A stretch of 64,000 nucleotides of DNA from Ruminococcus flavefaciens 007c (GCF_000571935.1 NZ_ATAX01000024.1:124001-188000), one strand, 5' to 3'; shown: positions 54,744-63,507, counted from the stretch's first letter. Numbers and translations are program-made. The notes: generated by a model from the sequence alone, not told the origin.

Positions 54744-55427
54744 TTACTTCTCGATCTCGCGGTGGTTGTACATATCTTTGATCTCTTCGATATTATCAAC
54801 CGCCTTTGTCATAAGTTCTTCGATCTCCTTATCGAAGATACCTTCGTTTACTTCCTTTACTCTATCGGAGAGATGTCCGCACTCGGGTTCAATGTACTTG
54901 CCGTTAAGACGTCTTGCAAGCATAGCTACCTGTGGGTGGGAAATACCTGCGGGACATCTTGATGAACATACTCCGCACATTACACAGTCAAAGCTTTCCT
55001 CAGCACATTTGTCGTACTCGCCTCTCTGAGCGTATGCGATATACTGCATAACATTCAGTTCCTGAGTACAAGCTTTAGTACAGGCATTGCAGCCGATACA
55101 GCTGTAAATCTCAGGATAGAGCTGCATCATTATCTGTTGTGTGGGTTTTATCTCTTCAATGTTATAAATTCTTTTTTCAAGAGGGAAGAAAGGAAGTGTA
55201 GCGATATACATACCTTCCTGAATTTCAGTCTGACAGGCAAGACATCCGTGAAGCTCTATCTCGCCCTTTATTCTGTATATAGTTGCACAAGCTCCGCAGA
55301 AGCCGTTTCGGCAGCCGCATCCTCTTACAAGGTCGTAGCCTGCATATTCCATAGCTGTCATTATTGTAAGACCTGCGGGCACTTCGTACTTCTTGCCGAA
55401 CAGGTAAACATTCAACATATTATCCAT
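54744..55427 (-). CDS. Fumarate reductase-like iron-sulfur subunit (2Fe-2S plus two 4Fe-4S)
   Basis: The 227-residue protein has an N-terminal plant-type 2Fe-2S ferredoxin domain (cysteines at 37/39, 44, 47 and ~62, in RGCGCRNGFCGAC..HGCLAC) and C-terminal 4Fe-4S sites CIGCNACTKAC and CVMCGVCSSRC. This is the FrdB/SdhB plan with a 4Fe-4S-rich tail. It should carry electrons from the Flx/Hdr proteins to the flavoprotein. GGAG sits 8 bases before ATG. The start of frdA follows 13 bases after the stop. Confidence 0.88.
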   Translation of the reverse strand: MDNMLNVYLFGKKYEVPAGLTIMTAMEYAGYDLVRGCGCRNGFCGACATIYRIKGEIELHGCLACQTEIQEGMYIATLPFFPLEKRIYNIEEIKPTQQIMMQLYPEIYSCIGCNACTKACTQELNVMQYIAYAQRGEYDKCAEESFDCVMCGVCSSRCPAGISHPQVAMLARRLNGKYIEPECGHLSDRVKEVNEGIFDKEIEELMTKAVDNIEEIKDMYNHREIEK

Positions 55428-55442
55428 GCGAGTATCTCCTTA

Positions 55443-56270
55443 TTAGTATTCGTCGGGCAGTTCCCCAAGCTGATCAAAACGGAAAACAGGTCCGTCCTTA
55501 CATACATACTTATTGCCGATATTGCAGCGTCCGCACTTGCCGACTCCGCACTTCATACGAAGCTCCATAGTAGTGTAGACCTGAGTTTCCTTGAAACCAA
55601 GTTCCTTCAGACCTGCAAGAGTGAACTTTATCATAATCGGAGGTCCGCAGATCAGAACAGTCTTATTTATTGAAGGATTGAGCTCCTTCACATAGTTGGG
55701 GACGAATCCGACATGACCGTCCCAGCCTTCCTGCGGATTATCTATTGTAAGATCAACTTTTATACCGTCATCGGTCATCCACTCGTCTATTATCTCCTTG
55801 TAGTCAACAAGGTCATCCTTTGAACGTGAGCCGTATATTACCTGTACATCGCCGTAGTTGGCACGTTTATCACGTACATAGTTTATAACGGAACGGAGAG
55901 GCGCAAGACCGATACCGCCTGCAATAAAGAGAAGATCTTTTCCCTTTAATTCAGTCTCAACAGGAAATGCGTTTCCGTAAGGTCCTCTTATCGTTATCTG
56001 CTGTCCGACGTCCATAGCATGGAGCCATGTAGTGAGACAGCCGCATTTTTTTATGCTGAATTCCATGAATTTTGTGTTCGTAGGAGAAGAAGTTATCGAG
56101 AACATAGCTTCACCAACGCCAGGAATGGAGAGCATTGCGCACTGGCCGGGCATATGCTCGAATACCTTTCCGCCCTCGGGAGAAACAACTCTGAATGTCT
56201 TTACATCGGGAGTATCCTGTCTTATATCGGTAACTACACCAATGTAAGGTATCAATGTATCGTTATTCAT
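55443..56270 (-). CDS. FAD/NAD(P)-binding oxidoreductase, FlxA/PyrK-like
   Basis: The 275-residue protein resembles the electron-transfer subunit of dihydroorotate dehydrogenase B and FlxA. It has an FAD domain with MFSITSSP, an NAD-binding part with LLFIAGGIGLAPLRSV, and a C-terminal 2Fe-2S site MKCGVGKCGRC followed by C. It is the likely entry point for NADH electrons. ATG 56270 with GGAGG is chosen. It overlaps the upstream gene by one base. Its substrate preference, NADH over NADPH, is not proven. Confidence 0.87.
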   Translation of the reverse strand: MNNDTLIPYIGVVTDIRQDTPDVKTFRVVSPEGGKVFEHMPGQCAMLSIPGVGEAMFSITSSPTNTKFMEFSIKKCGCLTTWLHAMDVGQQITIRGPYGNAFPVETELKGKDLLFIAGGIGLAPLRSVINYVRDKRANYGDVQVIYGSRSKDDLVDYKEIIDEWMTDDGIKVDLTIDNPQEGWDGHVGFVPNYVKELNPSINKTVLICGPPIMIKFTLAGLKELGFKETQVYTTMELRMKCGVGKCGRCNIGNKYVCKDGPVFRFDQLGELPDEY

Positions 56271-57289
56271 CACTTTACCTCCAATGCTTTCATTACCTTG
56301 ACGATATTCATGGATATCGGACACTTTGAGAGACATCTTCCGCAGCCAACACAGCCGAATTCGCCGTTATTGTTTGCAGGGAAGTACACCAGCTTGTGCA
56401 TGAATCGCTGACGGAAACGTTCAAGCTGAGTAAGTCTCGGATTACCATGAGCCATTTTGGTAAAATCTGAATACATACATGAGTCCCAGCAGCGGAATCT
56501 TTTAATACCATGGCCTGTATTGAAGTCCTTAATGTCATAGCACTGACAGGTAGGACATACAAAAGTACAGGTACCGCAGCCGAGACAGCTCTCTGAAAGC
56601 TCTCCCCACTTGTCGGAGTTGAAGTACTCGTTGAGCTTGTCTCCACCAAAATTATCAGTAGAGAGATTGGCAAGCGGAAGCTTTTTAAGGATATCTCTTG
56701 TCTTTTCGCGCACATCGTCAAGCTTAGAGGTATTACCTTCTTCAAGTAAAGACGATATAGAATCAATAAACTTCTGTCCCTTTTCGTTATGTGCTTCAAA
56801 GAAGAGGTTTTCACCATCACTGAAGCAGGCAGCATCGCCTTCCGGAGCAGATGCATCAATGCCGAAAGTGCCGCAGAAACAGGTCTCTGCAGGACGAGTG
56901 CAAGCCATAGTAACAACCGTACTGTGATCACGGCGATTCTTGTAGTAGCTGTCTACGGGTTCGGCAAGAAATACCTTGTCAAGTATTGTAAAGCTTCTTG
57001 CGTCGCAGGCACGGACGCCGAATATAACAAAATCTTCCGATTCTTCCCTGACATCAATGACATCTATATTCTTGCCTTCCATCTTGAAATCAACAAGATT
57101 TTCAGTCTGAGGGAAGAAGAAATCCTTTGCACTGCGCAGAGTATTGAGCTTATTGCTGAGTTTCATTCCGCTTTCATACTTTCTGTACTCAGCAGCTCCG
57201 TCTTCACGGTCAGCAGGGATATAGAGAGTCTGTGAAGCTGCAATTGCTTCAAAAAGCTTATCGAGCTTATCAAGTGATATTTTCAGCAT
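56270..57289 (-). CDS. 4Fe-4S dicluster protein, AsrA/FlxC-like
   Basis: The 339-residue protein ends with two 4Fe-4S motifs: CLGCGTCTFVCPTC near 235 and CVGCGRCLSKCP near 322. The N-terminal half has FVIFGVRACDARSFTILD, as in anaerobic sulfite reductase subunit A and hydrogenase-associated proteins. It matches the role of an Flx-type electron carrier between the NAD-binding protein and HdrA. No sulfite reductase subunit C is present. It overlaps its neighbours, which points to a single complex. Confidence 0.82.
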   Translation of the reverse strand: MLKISLDKLDKLFEAIAASQTLYIPADREDGAAEYRKYESGMKLSNKLNTLRSAKDFFFPQTENLVDFKMEGKNIDVIDVREESEDFVIFGVRACDARSFTILDKVFLAEPVDSYYKNRRDHSTVVTMACTRPAETCFCGTFGIDASAPEGDAACFSDGENLFFEAHNEKGQKFIDSISSLLEEGNTSKLDDVREKTRDILKKLPLANLSTDNFGGDKLNEYFNSDKWGELSESCLGCGTCTFVCPTCQCYDIKDFNTGHGIKRFRCWDSCMYSDFTKMAHGNPRLTQLERFRQRFMHKLVYFPANNNGEFGCVGCGRCLSKCPISMNIVKVMKALEVK

Positions 57290-58260
57290 TATTCTACTCC
57301 CCTTTCATGGACAATACTTGCTTCGCAGTCATCCTTATTGTAATCATTAAGAGGAGCTCTTGAAGTAGTATCCTCACCTGCCTGATACTCGCCGTAAAGA
57401 GAGTTTATATCTTTAATAAATTTTCTGTTCAGCAGATGAAGCGGGATATTCTGAGGGCATACTCTTGAACACTCGCCGCAGTCTGTACATCTTCCGGCAA
57501 CATGAAATGCACGGATAATGTGGAACATATTCTCTTCAAAGCTGTCAGCAGGAGCTTTATTCTCAACGCCTGAATTCGGGTTATCAAATACGCACTTCTC
57601 ACAAGTGCAGGCAGGACAGACATTTCTGCACGCATTGCAGCGTATACACTTTGAAAGCTGCTCACGCCAGAAGTCATAACGCTCCTGTGCGCTCATATTC
57701 TCAAGCTTTTCTACCATATCAAAGCGGTTGGAGTCAAGAACATCTCCGTCCTCTCCAATGAGTTCGTCATAAACAACGTGCTTTTTGCTCTTGCATGAAG
57801 CGCACTTATCAAGGATAGCCTCATAGAAAGGCATAGTCTCCTCGCCGTAAACTGTGTCTATTTTAAGAGTATAATTCTCGTTCTTCACGCCAAGTATACC
57901 TGTTATTCCCTTTGCTTTTATCTTCTCAGCGTCAAGCTTAGGACCGCCCGGTATACCGACGATGTAAACGTTCTCACGAACAACCCTGTGTTCCTTTATA
58001 AGCTGGTTAAAACTGTATGTATCACAAGGTTTGAGAAAAGCAAGGATCCTGCCTTCTTTTTTACACTCTTTTACAAGATACTTTGACACATTAGCAGAGG
58101 TAAAATCATCATATACGAATTCGCTATCGAGTTCTTCGGCGCTTTCAAAAACAGCAGGAGTAATATCGTAAGCGAATTCTCCCCTCTTCCAGCCGATAAC
58201 ACGATTCACGGTGCCGTCAGCCAAAAGCTGCTTTGCTTTATTTATCATTGCTTCCTGCAT
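57289..58260 (-). CDS. 4Fe-4S dicluster protein, FlxB-like
   Basis: The 323-residue protein has LAFLKPCDTYSFNQLIKE in its N-terminal half, an additional CASC pair near 152, and two 4Fe-4S motifs: CIRCNACRNVCPACTCEKC and CTDCGECSRVCP. This layout is like the FlxB-type or F420-hydrogenase-beta-like proteins next to HdrA. The exact class is uncertain. GGAGGATTTACG precedes the start inside the mvhD gene, and it ends at the start of the next gene, so translation is coupled. Confidence 0.78.
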   Translation of the reverse strand: MQEAMINKAKQLLADGTVNRVIGWKRGEFAYDITPAVFESAEELDSEFVYDDFTSANVSKYLVKECKKEGRILAFLKPCDTYSFNQLIKEHRVVRENVYIVGIPGGPKLDAEKIKAKGITGILGVKNENYTLKIDTVYGEETMPFYEAILDKCASCKSKKHVVYDELIGEDGDVLDSNRFDMVEKLENMSAQERYDFWREQLSKCIRCNACRNVCPACTCEKCVFDNPNSGVENKAPADSFEENMFHIIRAFHVAGRCTDCGECSRVCPQNIPLHLLNRKFIKDINSLYGEYQAGEDTTSRAPLNDYNKDDCEASIVHERGVE

Positions 58261-58691
58261 CGTAAATCCTCCAATCTGCGGTTAGGTCCGAGCTTCTTGA
58301 CTGATTCGGTAAATTCATTCATTGTAGCGGCAAATTTAGCGCCTTCAGCGGCCGAAACCCATTCAACTCTTGTTCTGTCACGCTCGATACCAAGGAAATC
58401 AAGCATACTGAAAAGAAGAGTCATTCTTCTTCTGGTAAAATAGTTGCCTGATGTATAATGGCAGTCACCGGGATGACAGCCGCAGAGAATTACTCCGTCA
58501 GCTCCGCGCTGGAAAGCTCTGAGAATAAACATAGGATTTACTCTGCAAGAACAAGGCACTCTGATTATTTTAACATTTGTAGGATAATTAAGTCTGTTTG
58601 TACCCGAAAGATCGGCGCCTGCATATGAACACCAGTTACAGCAGAAGGCAACGATCAGCGGTTCAAATTCTTTATTTTCATTTACTTGCAT
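58245..58691 (-). CDS. mvhD: MvhD/FlxD-like 2Fe-2S protein
   Basis: The 148-residue protein has the MvhD cysteine set: FCCNWCSYAGAD near 17, RVPCSCR near 47 and CGCHPGDCHY near 70. In methanogens MvhD links hydrogenase to HdrA. In Flx-Hdr complexes its homologue FlxD links the NADH module to HdrA. It overlaps hdrA by 10 bases and the next gene by 16. No hydrogenase large subunit is in the window, so NADH via FlxA is the more likely donor. Confidence 0.92.
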   Translation of the reverse strand: MQVNENKEFEPLIVAFCCNWCSYAGADLSGTNRLNYPTNVKIIRVPCSCRVNPMFILRAFQRGADGVILCGCHPGDCHYTSGNYFTRRRMTLLFSMLDFLGIERDRTRVEWVSAAEGAKFAATMNEFTESVKKLGPNRRLEDLRCRKQ

Positions 58692-60673
58692 ATCGCGTCT
58701 ACCTCCGCCATAATCTGACTGTTCGAGAAGCCGTTAAGATCCATAGCTCCCGAAGGACAAGCAACTGTACAAGCACCGCATCCCTGACATACAGCAGGAT
58801 TTACGCTTGCAACTCTTCTTAAAGCTGTTGTACGATCAGGCATTCTGAATTCTTTGTCAATATATGTGATAGCTCCGTAAGGACAAACCTTTTCACATGA
58901 CGAACAGCCGTTGCACATTAGCTCGTCGGAATGAGCAACACAAGGATTGCAGGTTATACTGTTCTTTACAAGAAGTCCGATAGCCTTTGCTGCTGCCGCA
59001 CTTGCCTGTGCAACTGTTTCAGGTATATCCTTTGGTCCCTGACAAGCGCCTGAAAGGAAGATACCTGCTGTGGCGCTCTCTACTGGACGAAGCTTCGGAT
59101 GAGCCTCGGTAAAGAAATCATTTGTATCCATCTGAGTCGTGAGCATTGTTGCCAGCGGACGTGCAGTCTTATCAGGTTCGATAGCAGCTGCAAGAACTAC
59201 CATATCCGCATCGATATGGAGCTGTTCGTTTGCAAGCAGATCTGAAGCCTGAACATCTATCTTTCCGTCTGAACGAGGAGTTACCTTGCCTACCATACCC
59301 TTGATGTAATGAACATTGTACTGTTCAACTGCACGGCGATAGAATTCGTCAAAATTCTTACCGGGAGTACGAACATCAATGTAGAATACATACACCTCAG
59401 TATCGGGGTATTTCTCACGTATTAGCATTGCGTGCTTTGCGGTATACATACAGCATATCTTGGAGCAGTAAGGCTTGCCCTTACTGTCATCGCATCTTGA
59501 ACCAACACACTGTACAAAAACTATCTTATGGGGATGGGTCTTATCCGAAGGACGAAGAAGAGTTCCGCCGTTTGGTCCTGCGGCATTCATAAGACGCTCA
59601 AGTTCAAGAGAAGTAACTACATCAGGACACTGATTGTATGCGAACTCGTCATATTTATCGAGATTTATCGGATTAAAGCCTGTAGCAACCACAATAGCGC
59701 CGTACTTCTGCTCAATGAACTTATCCTGCTGCTTGTAGTCGATAGCGCCTACTGAGCAGACCTTTGAGCATGCACCGCATTTGCCTGTCTTCATCATCAT
59801 ACAGTAATTCGGATCAATAGTCGCTACCTTAGGAACTGCCTGTGCAAAAGGAATATATATCGCACTTCTGTTGTCAAGCCCCATATTGAACTCGTTAGGC
59901 ACCTTTTTCATAGGACATTTTTCCGTACAGAGACCGCAGCCTGTGCACTTTGTCTCATCGACATAACGTGCCTTTTTCTTTATCGTAACAGTAAAGTTGC
60001 CTACAAAACCTTTTACATCAGTAACTTCGCTGAATGAATGTATTGTTATATGCTCATTCTGTGAAGCTTCGACCATCTTAGGCGTGAGAATACAAGCTGC
60101 ACAGTCAAGAGTCGGGAAGGTCTTGTCTATCTGAGCCATTTTACCGCCGATAGTCGGATTCTTCTCAACTATGTCCACATCGAAACCTGCTTCGGCAATA
60201 TCCAGAGCAGTCTGAATTCCAGCAATTCCTCCGCCGATAACAAGTGCCCTCTTCGCGACAGGACTCTCTCCTGCTGTAAGAGGCGCGTTGAGATGAACCT
60301 TGGCTACAGCTGCTTTACCAAGAATCACAGCCTTTTCGGTTGCGGTCGCGATATCCTTATGTATCCATGAGCATTGTTCTCTTATATTTGCTATCTCAAC
60401 GAGATAAGGGTTGAGACCGGCAGCAGCAGCTGCCTTTCTGAATGTATTTTCATGCATTCGCGGAGAACATGAACAAACCACAACGCCTGTAAGATTATGC
60501 TCCTTGATAGCATTCTTTACAAGATTCTGACCCGATTCCGAACACATATACTGGTAATCCTGGGAGATGACCACACCCGGTTCATGCCCAAGAGTTTCCG
60601 CCACAGTCTTAACGTCAACCGTAGCAGCAATATTCGTTCCGCAATGACAGACGAATACTCCTATTCTCTGCAT
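58682..60673 (-). CDS. hdrA: Heterodisulfide reductase subunit A-like, electron-bifurcating flavoprotein
   Basis: The 663-residue protein is a complete HdrA. It has an N-terminal VCHCGTNIAATVDV region, FAD-binding LVIGGGIAGIQTALDIA (~144-160), and 4Fe-4S clusters in KCTGCGLCTEKCP, the NYCMMMKTGKCGACSKVC region, MCNGCSSCEKVCPYGA and CQGCGACTVACP. In methanogen and Flx-type complexes HdrA is where electron bifurcation takes place, with ferredoxin as low-potential acceptor. The frame is intact. AAGGAGGAGATC precedes the start. It lies between hdrC and mvhD. Confidence 0.95.
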   Translation of the reverse strand: MQRIGVFVCHCGTNIAATVDVKTVAETLGHEPGVVISQDYQYMCSESGQNLVKNAIKEHNLTGVVVCSCSPRMHENTFRKAAAAAGLNPYLVEIANIREQCSWIHKDIATATEKAVILGKAAVAKVHLNAPLTAGESPVAKRALVIGGGIAGIQTALDIAEAGFDVDIVEKNPTIGGKMAQIDKTFPTLDCAACILTPKMVEASQNEHITIHSFSEVTDVKGFVGNFTVTIKKKARYVDETKCTGCGLCTEKCPMKKVPNEFNMGLDNRSAIYIPFAQAVPKVATIDPNYCMMMKTGKCGACSKVCSVGAIDYKQQDKFIEQKYGAIVVATGFNPINLDKYDEFAYNQCPDVVTSLELERLMNAAGPNGGTLLRPSDKTHPHKIVFVQCVGSRCDDSKGKPYCSKICCMYTAKHAMLIREKYPDTEVYVFYIDVRTPGKNFDEFYRRAVEQYNVHYIKGMVGKVTPRSDGKIDVQASDLLANEQLHIDADMVVLAAAIEPDKTARPLATMLTTQMDTNDFFTEAHPKLRPVESATAGIFLSGACQGPKDIPETVAQASAAAAKAIGLLVKNSITCNPCVAHSDELMCNGCSSCEKVCPYGAITYIDKEFRMPDRTTALRRVASVNPAVCQGCGACTVACPSGAMDLNGFSNSQIMAEVDAICK

Positions 60674-60688
60674 AATGTGATCTCCTCC

Positions 60689-61072
60689 TTACTTTATGTA
60701 CTTTCTGAAAGCTGTAACAATAGCCTGCTGTGGCATATCGTCATCAAGCATATCAGGTATCTGATTAGGATTCATATGGTTGTTTCCCTGCTGGCGAACC
60801 GCAGCGAGACGTACCGCCTCAACGACCTTGGCAGGCTCAACGTTACGGGGGCATCTGTCTACACAGGCAAAGCAGGTAAGGCATTTGTATATGGACTTTG
60901 AGTTCATAAGAGTATCAATATCGCCTTTTTCTACCATATAGACAAACTGATGAGGATGATATTCCATTTCATCATATGACGGACAAGTACCCGAACATTT
61001 ACCGCAGCGCATACATTTTAGCACGTTTACACCGCTTGAACGAAGCACCTGTTCTTTGAGATTGTTATTCAT
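60689..61072 (-). CDS. hdrC: Heterodisulfide reductase subunit C-like ferredoxin
   Basis: The 127-residue protein holds two 4Fe-4S sites, CMRCGKCSGTCP at ~20-31 and CLTCFACVDRCP at ~64-75, the HdrC arrangement. It passes electrons from HdrA to HdrB. Start and stop are set by overlap with hdrB (8 bases) and a 15-base gap before hdrA. There are no extra domains. Confidence 0.93.
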   Translation of the reverse strand: MNNNLKEQVLRSSGVNVLKCMRCGKCSGTCPSYDEMEYHPHQFVYMVEKGDIDTLMNSKSIYKCLTCFACVDRCPRNVEPAKVVEAVRLAAVRQQGNNHMNPNQIPDMLDDDMPQQAIVTAFRKYIK

Positions 61073-61862
61073 TGCTCTCCTCCTTTACGCCAAGAGCTTC
61101 GGCAAGGAGCTCGGTAAAGTAGTAAACAGGCAAATCTGAGCCTGAATTCTTTTTTAGATTGTAAAGGCAAAGCGGACAGGCAGTTATTATCATATCTGCT
61201 CCCTGATCCTTGGCGGACTGCATTACAGCAGAGCTTCTCTTAGCTGCTTGAGCTTTATCTTCAAGAGTTATATATCCGCCGCAGCACTCATTTCTCTGCG
61301 CATAGATCACAGGTGTACCGCCGATAGCCTTGATAAAATCCTCCATTATAACGGGATTTTCAGGATCGTCCATAGCCAGAGCCTTGGAAGGCCTTAAAAG
61401 AAGACATCCGTAATAAGCGGCGATCTTTTTGCCTTTAAATGGATTTACAACTTTTTGCGAAAGATTGTCGAAGCCTATTACATCGCGCAACAGCTCAAGA
61501 TAATGATATACAGTTGTTTCACCGTTATAAGGTTCGTCAAGCTTAAGGTAATTATTTACCTTTGAAGCCATTTCCTCATCATTGGAAATATCATAATTGG
61601 TCTGTTTTATAACGTTGTGACAAGCCGAACAGACTGTGATCAGAGGTCTTCCGTTTTCCTTTGCGGAATTAAGTGTCCTTACAGCTGAAAGTTTTGTAGC
61701 AATTTCATCTTTTGCAGTGGTATATGCTCCGCCGCAGCACTGCCAGTCCGAAGGCTCCTCAAGAGAGATGCCGAGAGCTTCAGCCGAAGATCTCGCATAT
61801 CTGTCAAGATCCTTCGCCTGGGTTCTCAGCGTACAGCCCGGATAATATGTAAAAGTTTCCAT
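61065..61862 (-). CDS. hdrB: Heterodisulfide reductase subunit B-like, two CCG domains
   Basis: The 265-residue protein has two CCG domains, each with all cysteines: YYPGC, WQCCGG and CSACH in the first; YYGCLL, ECCGGY and CPLC in the second. In methanogens these hold two non-cubane 4Fe-4S clusters that reduce CoM-S-S-CoB. This organism type does not make CoM or CoB, so the acceptor is probably the fumarate reductase subunits or an unknown disulfide. ATG 61862 is chosen for its spacing to AAAGG. Confidence 0.93.
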   Translation of the reverse strand: METFTYYPGCTLRTQAKDLDRYARSSAEALGISLEEPSDWQCCGGAYTTAKDEIATKLSAVRTLNSAKENGRPLITVCSACHNVIKQTNYDISNDEEMASKVNNYLKLDEPYNGETTVYHYLELLRDVIGFDNLSQKVVNPFKGKKIAAYYGCLLLRPSKALAMDDPENPVIMEDFIKAIGGTPVIYAQRNECCGGYITLEDKAQAAKRSSAVMQSAKDQGADMIITACPLCLYNLKKNSGSDLPVYYFTELLAEALGVKEESNE

Positions 61863-61886
61863 ATTTACGCATCCTTTCATTTTATA

Positions 61887-63263
61887 TCAGACCATTTCCT
61901 CGGGATGGAAAACTTCATCAAAGCGTTCAGCTGTGAGAAAACCAAGCTCAACACAAGCCTCCTTAAGGGAAATATTGTCTTTAAATGCCTTCTTAGCGGT
62001 CTTAGCCGCATTTTCGTATCCGATATAAGGATTAAGAGCAGTCACGAGCATAAGTGAATTATGAAGATTGTGATGCATCTTCTCTTTATTAGCTTTAATT
62101 CCGACAGCACAGTTCTTATTGAACGAAACGATAGACTCAGTAAGAAGTCTTGCTGACTGCAAGAAATTATATGCACATACGGGCATAAATACGTTAAGTT
62201 CAAAATTACCCTGTGATGCAGCCATACCTACAGCCACATCGTTACCCATAACCTGAACTGCGACCATAGTCACCTGCTCACACTGTGTAGGATTTACCTT
62301 TCCGGGCATGATAGACGAACCGGGTTCGTTCTCGGGAATGAAGATCTCTCCGAGACCATCGCGTGGACCTGATGCAAGCCATCTTATATCATTTGCGATT
62401 TTCATCATGTCAGCGGCAAGTGCTTTAAGCGCACCGTGAGCAAAAACTATCTCATCTTTGGAGGTTAACGAATGGAATTTATTCGGTGATGTAACAAACT
62501 TCTTGCCGGTCAGAGCACTGATAGCCTCGGCAGATTTCTCTGCAAAACCCTTAGGAGCGTTCAGTCCTGTGCCTACAGCAGTACCTCCGAGAGCAAGCTC
62601 GCGAAGTTCATCGCAGGCTGTAAGTATCATTTTTCTGTCTTTTTCGAGAGAAGCTCTCCAACCACTTATTTCCTGAGAGAATTTTATAGGTGTAGCATCC
62701 TGGAGATGTGTACGTCCGCTTTTTACGATACCTTCATTCTCTTCCTCAAGACGTTTGAAAGTATCAATAAGAATATCCAAAGCAGGAACAACTTTATCTT
62801 CAATCGAGATAACAGCTGCAATATGCATTGCAGTAGGGAAAGTATCGTTTGAAGACTGGCTCATATTTATATCATCATTCGGATGAAGAAGCTTTTTACC
62901 TGCGATCTCATTACCTCTGTTGGCAATTACCTCATTGGCATTCATATTTGACTGTGTTCCGCTTCCTGTCTGCCATACAACCAGAGGAAAATGATCATTA
63001 AGTGAACCGCTTATGACCTCATCGCAAGCCTTTGAAATAGCAGAAAGCTTTTCGTCGGTCATCTTCTCAGGTTTAAGATCATGGTTTGCAAGTGCAGCAG
63101 CCTTCTTCAGTATACCGAAAGCATGTGTAATCTCTCTCGGCATAGTCTCGATTCCGACTCCAATAAGAAAATTTTCATGACTGCGTTCAGTCTGAGCAGC
63201 CCAGTACTTGTCGGCAGGAACCTTTACTTCACCCATAGAATCATGTTCAATACGATAATCCAT
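61887..63263 (-). CDS. fumC: Fumarate hydratase class II
   Basis: The 458-residue enzyme interconverts malate and fumarate. Its N-terminus matches FumC (EHDSMGEVKVPADKYWAAQTERS). TGSGTQSNMNANEVIANRG and the family signature GSSIMPGKVNPTQCEQ (~317-332) carry the active-site Ser loop. Aspartate ammonia-lyase is a close relative, but the N-terminal sequence fits fumarase better. It is the first gene of the fumarate series with a promoter upstream, and hdrB follows 24 bases later. GGGAG precedes ATG 63263. Confidence 0.93.
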   Translation of the reverse strand: MDYRIEHDSMGEVKVPADKYWAAQTERSHENFLIGVGIETMPREITHAFGILKKAAALANHDLKPEKMTDEKLSAISKACDEVISGSLNDHFPLVVWQTGSGTQSNMNANEVIANRGNEIAGKKLLHPNDDINMSQSSNDTFPTAMHIAAVISIEDKVVPALDILIDTFKRLEEENEGIVKSGRTHLQDATPIKFSQEISGWRASLEKDRKMILTACDELRELALGGTAVGTGLNAPKGFAEKSAEAISALTGKKFVTSPNKFHSLTSKDEIVFAHGALKALAADMMKIANDIRWLASGPRDGLGEIFIPENEPGSSIMPGKVNPTQCEQVTMVAVQVMGNDVAVGMAASQGNFELNVFMPVCAYNFLQSARLLTESIVSFNKNCAVGIKANKEKMHHNLHNSLMLVTALNPYIGYENAAKTAKKAFKDNISLKEACVELGFLTAERFDEVFHPEEMV

Positions 63264-63345
63264 ATAAATCAACTCTCCCATATAATAGTCACAGCGCTGA
63301 CCATCAAAACAACAGAAAGCGCCTCTATTACAAACTTATATAATA

Positions 63346-63374
63346 AGTATACCAGTATCTGCGTATAAATTCAA
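63346..63374 (-). promoter_or_regulatory. Promoter of the fumC-hdr-flx-frd operon
   Basis: On the minus strand, TTGAAT (63369-63374), 17 bp and TATACT (63346-63351). It lies ~80 bases upstream of fumC. Confidence 0.78.
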
Positions 63375-63382
63375 ATTCAGTT

Positions 63383-63402
63383 TAAGAATATCGCTATTCT
63401 TA
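63383..63402 (-). promoter_or_regulatory. Inverted repeat upstream of the fumarate promoter
   Basis: TAAGAATA-TCGC-TATTCTTA, two 8-base arms, sits just upstream of the -35 element. It looks like an operator. No regulator is known. Confidence 0.5.
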
Positions 63403-63404
63403 TA

Positions 63405-63422
63405 TTGATATATAATTAACAA
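63405..63422. promoter_or_regulatory. Partial Rex-type operator
   Basis: TTGATAT-ATAA-TTAACAA matches the clostridial Rex consensus TTGTTAA-N4-TTAACAA at 12 of 14 fixed positions. It lies about 75 bases upstream of the predicted start of the fumarate operon, with rex itself 360 bases further on. Confidence 0.5.
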
Positions 63423-63491
63423 TAGCATATTAAGCTCAAAATGAGTGCGCGTGTTAATGGTATATTAGTTTGTATATCACAAATTTGTACA

Positions 63492-63507
63492 TCACATATA
63501 TATGTGA
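63492..63507. repeat. Perfect 16-bp palindrome TCACATATATATGTGA
   Basis: A perfect palindrome lies in the gap between rex and fumC. Its half-site order is the reverse of a CRP/FNR site, so no regulator is assigned. Confidence 0.4.

Noticed and set aside
61887..63263. Aspartate ammonia-lyase instead of fumarase
   Set aside because: The N-terminal sequence and the TGSGTQSNMN and GSSIMPGKVN regions fit FumC, and the neighbours are fumarate-reduction genes. An enzyme assay would still be needed to exclude it.
63492..63507. CRP/FNR operator
   Set aside because: The palindrome has the half-sites in the opposite order (TCACA first, TGTGA second) from a CRP-type site.
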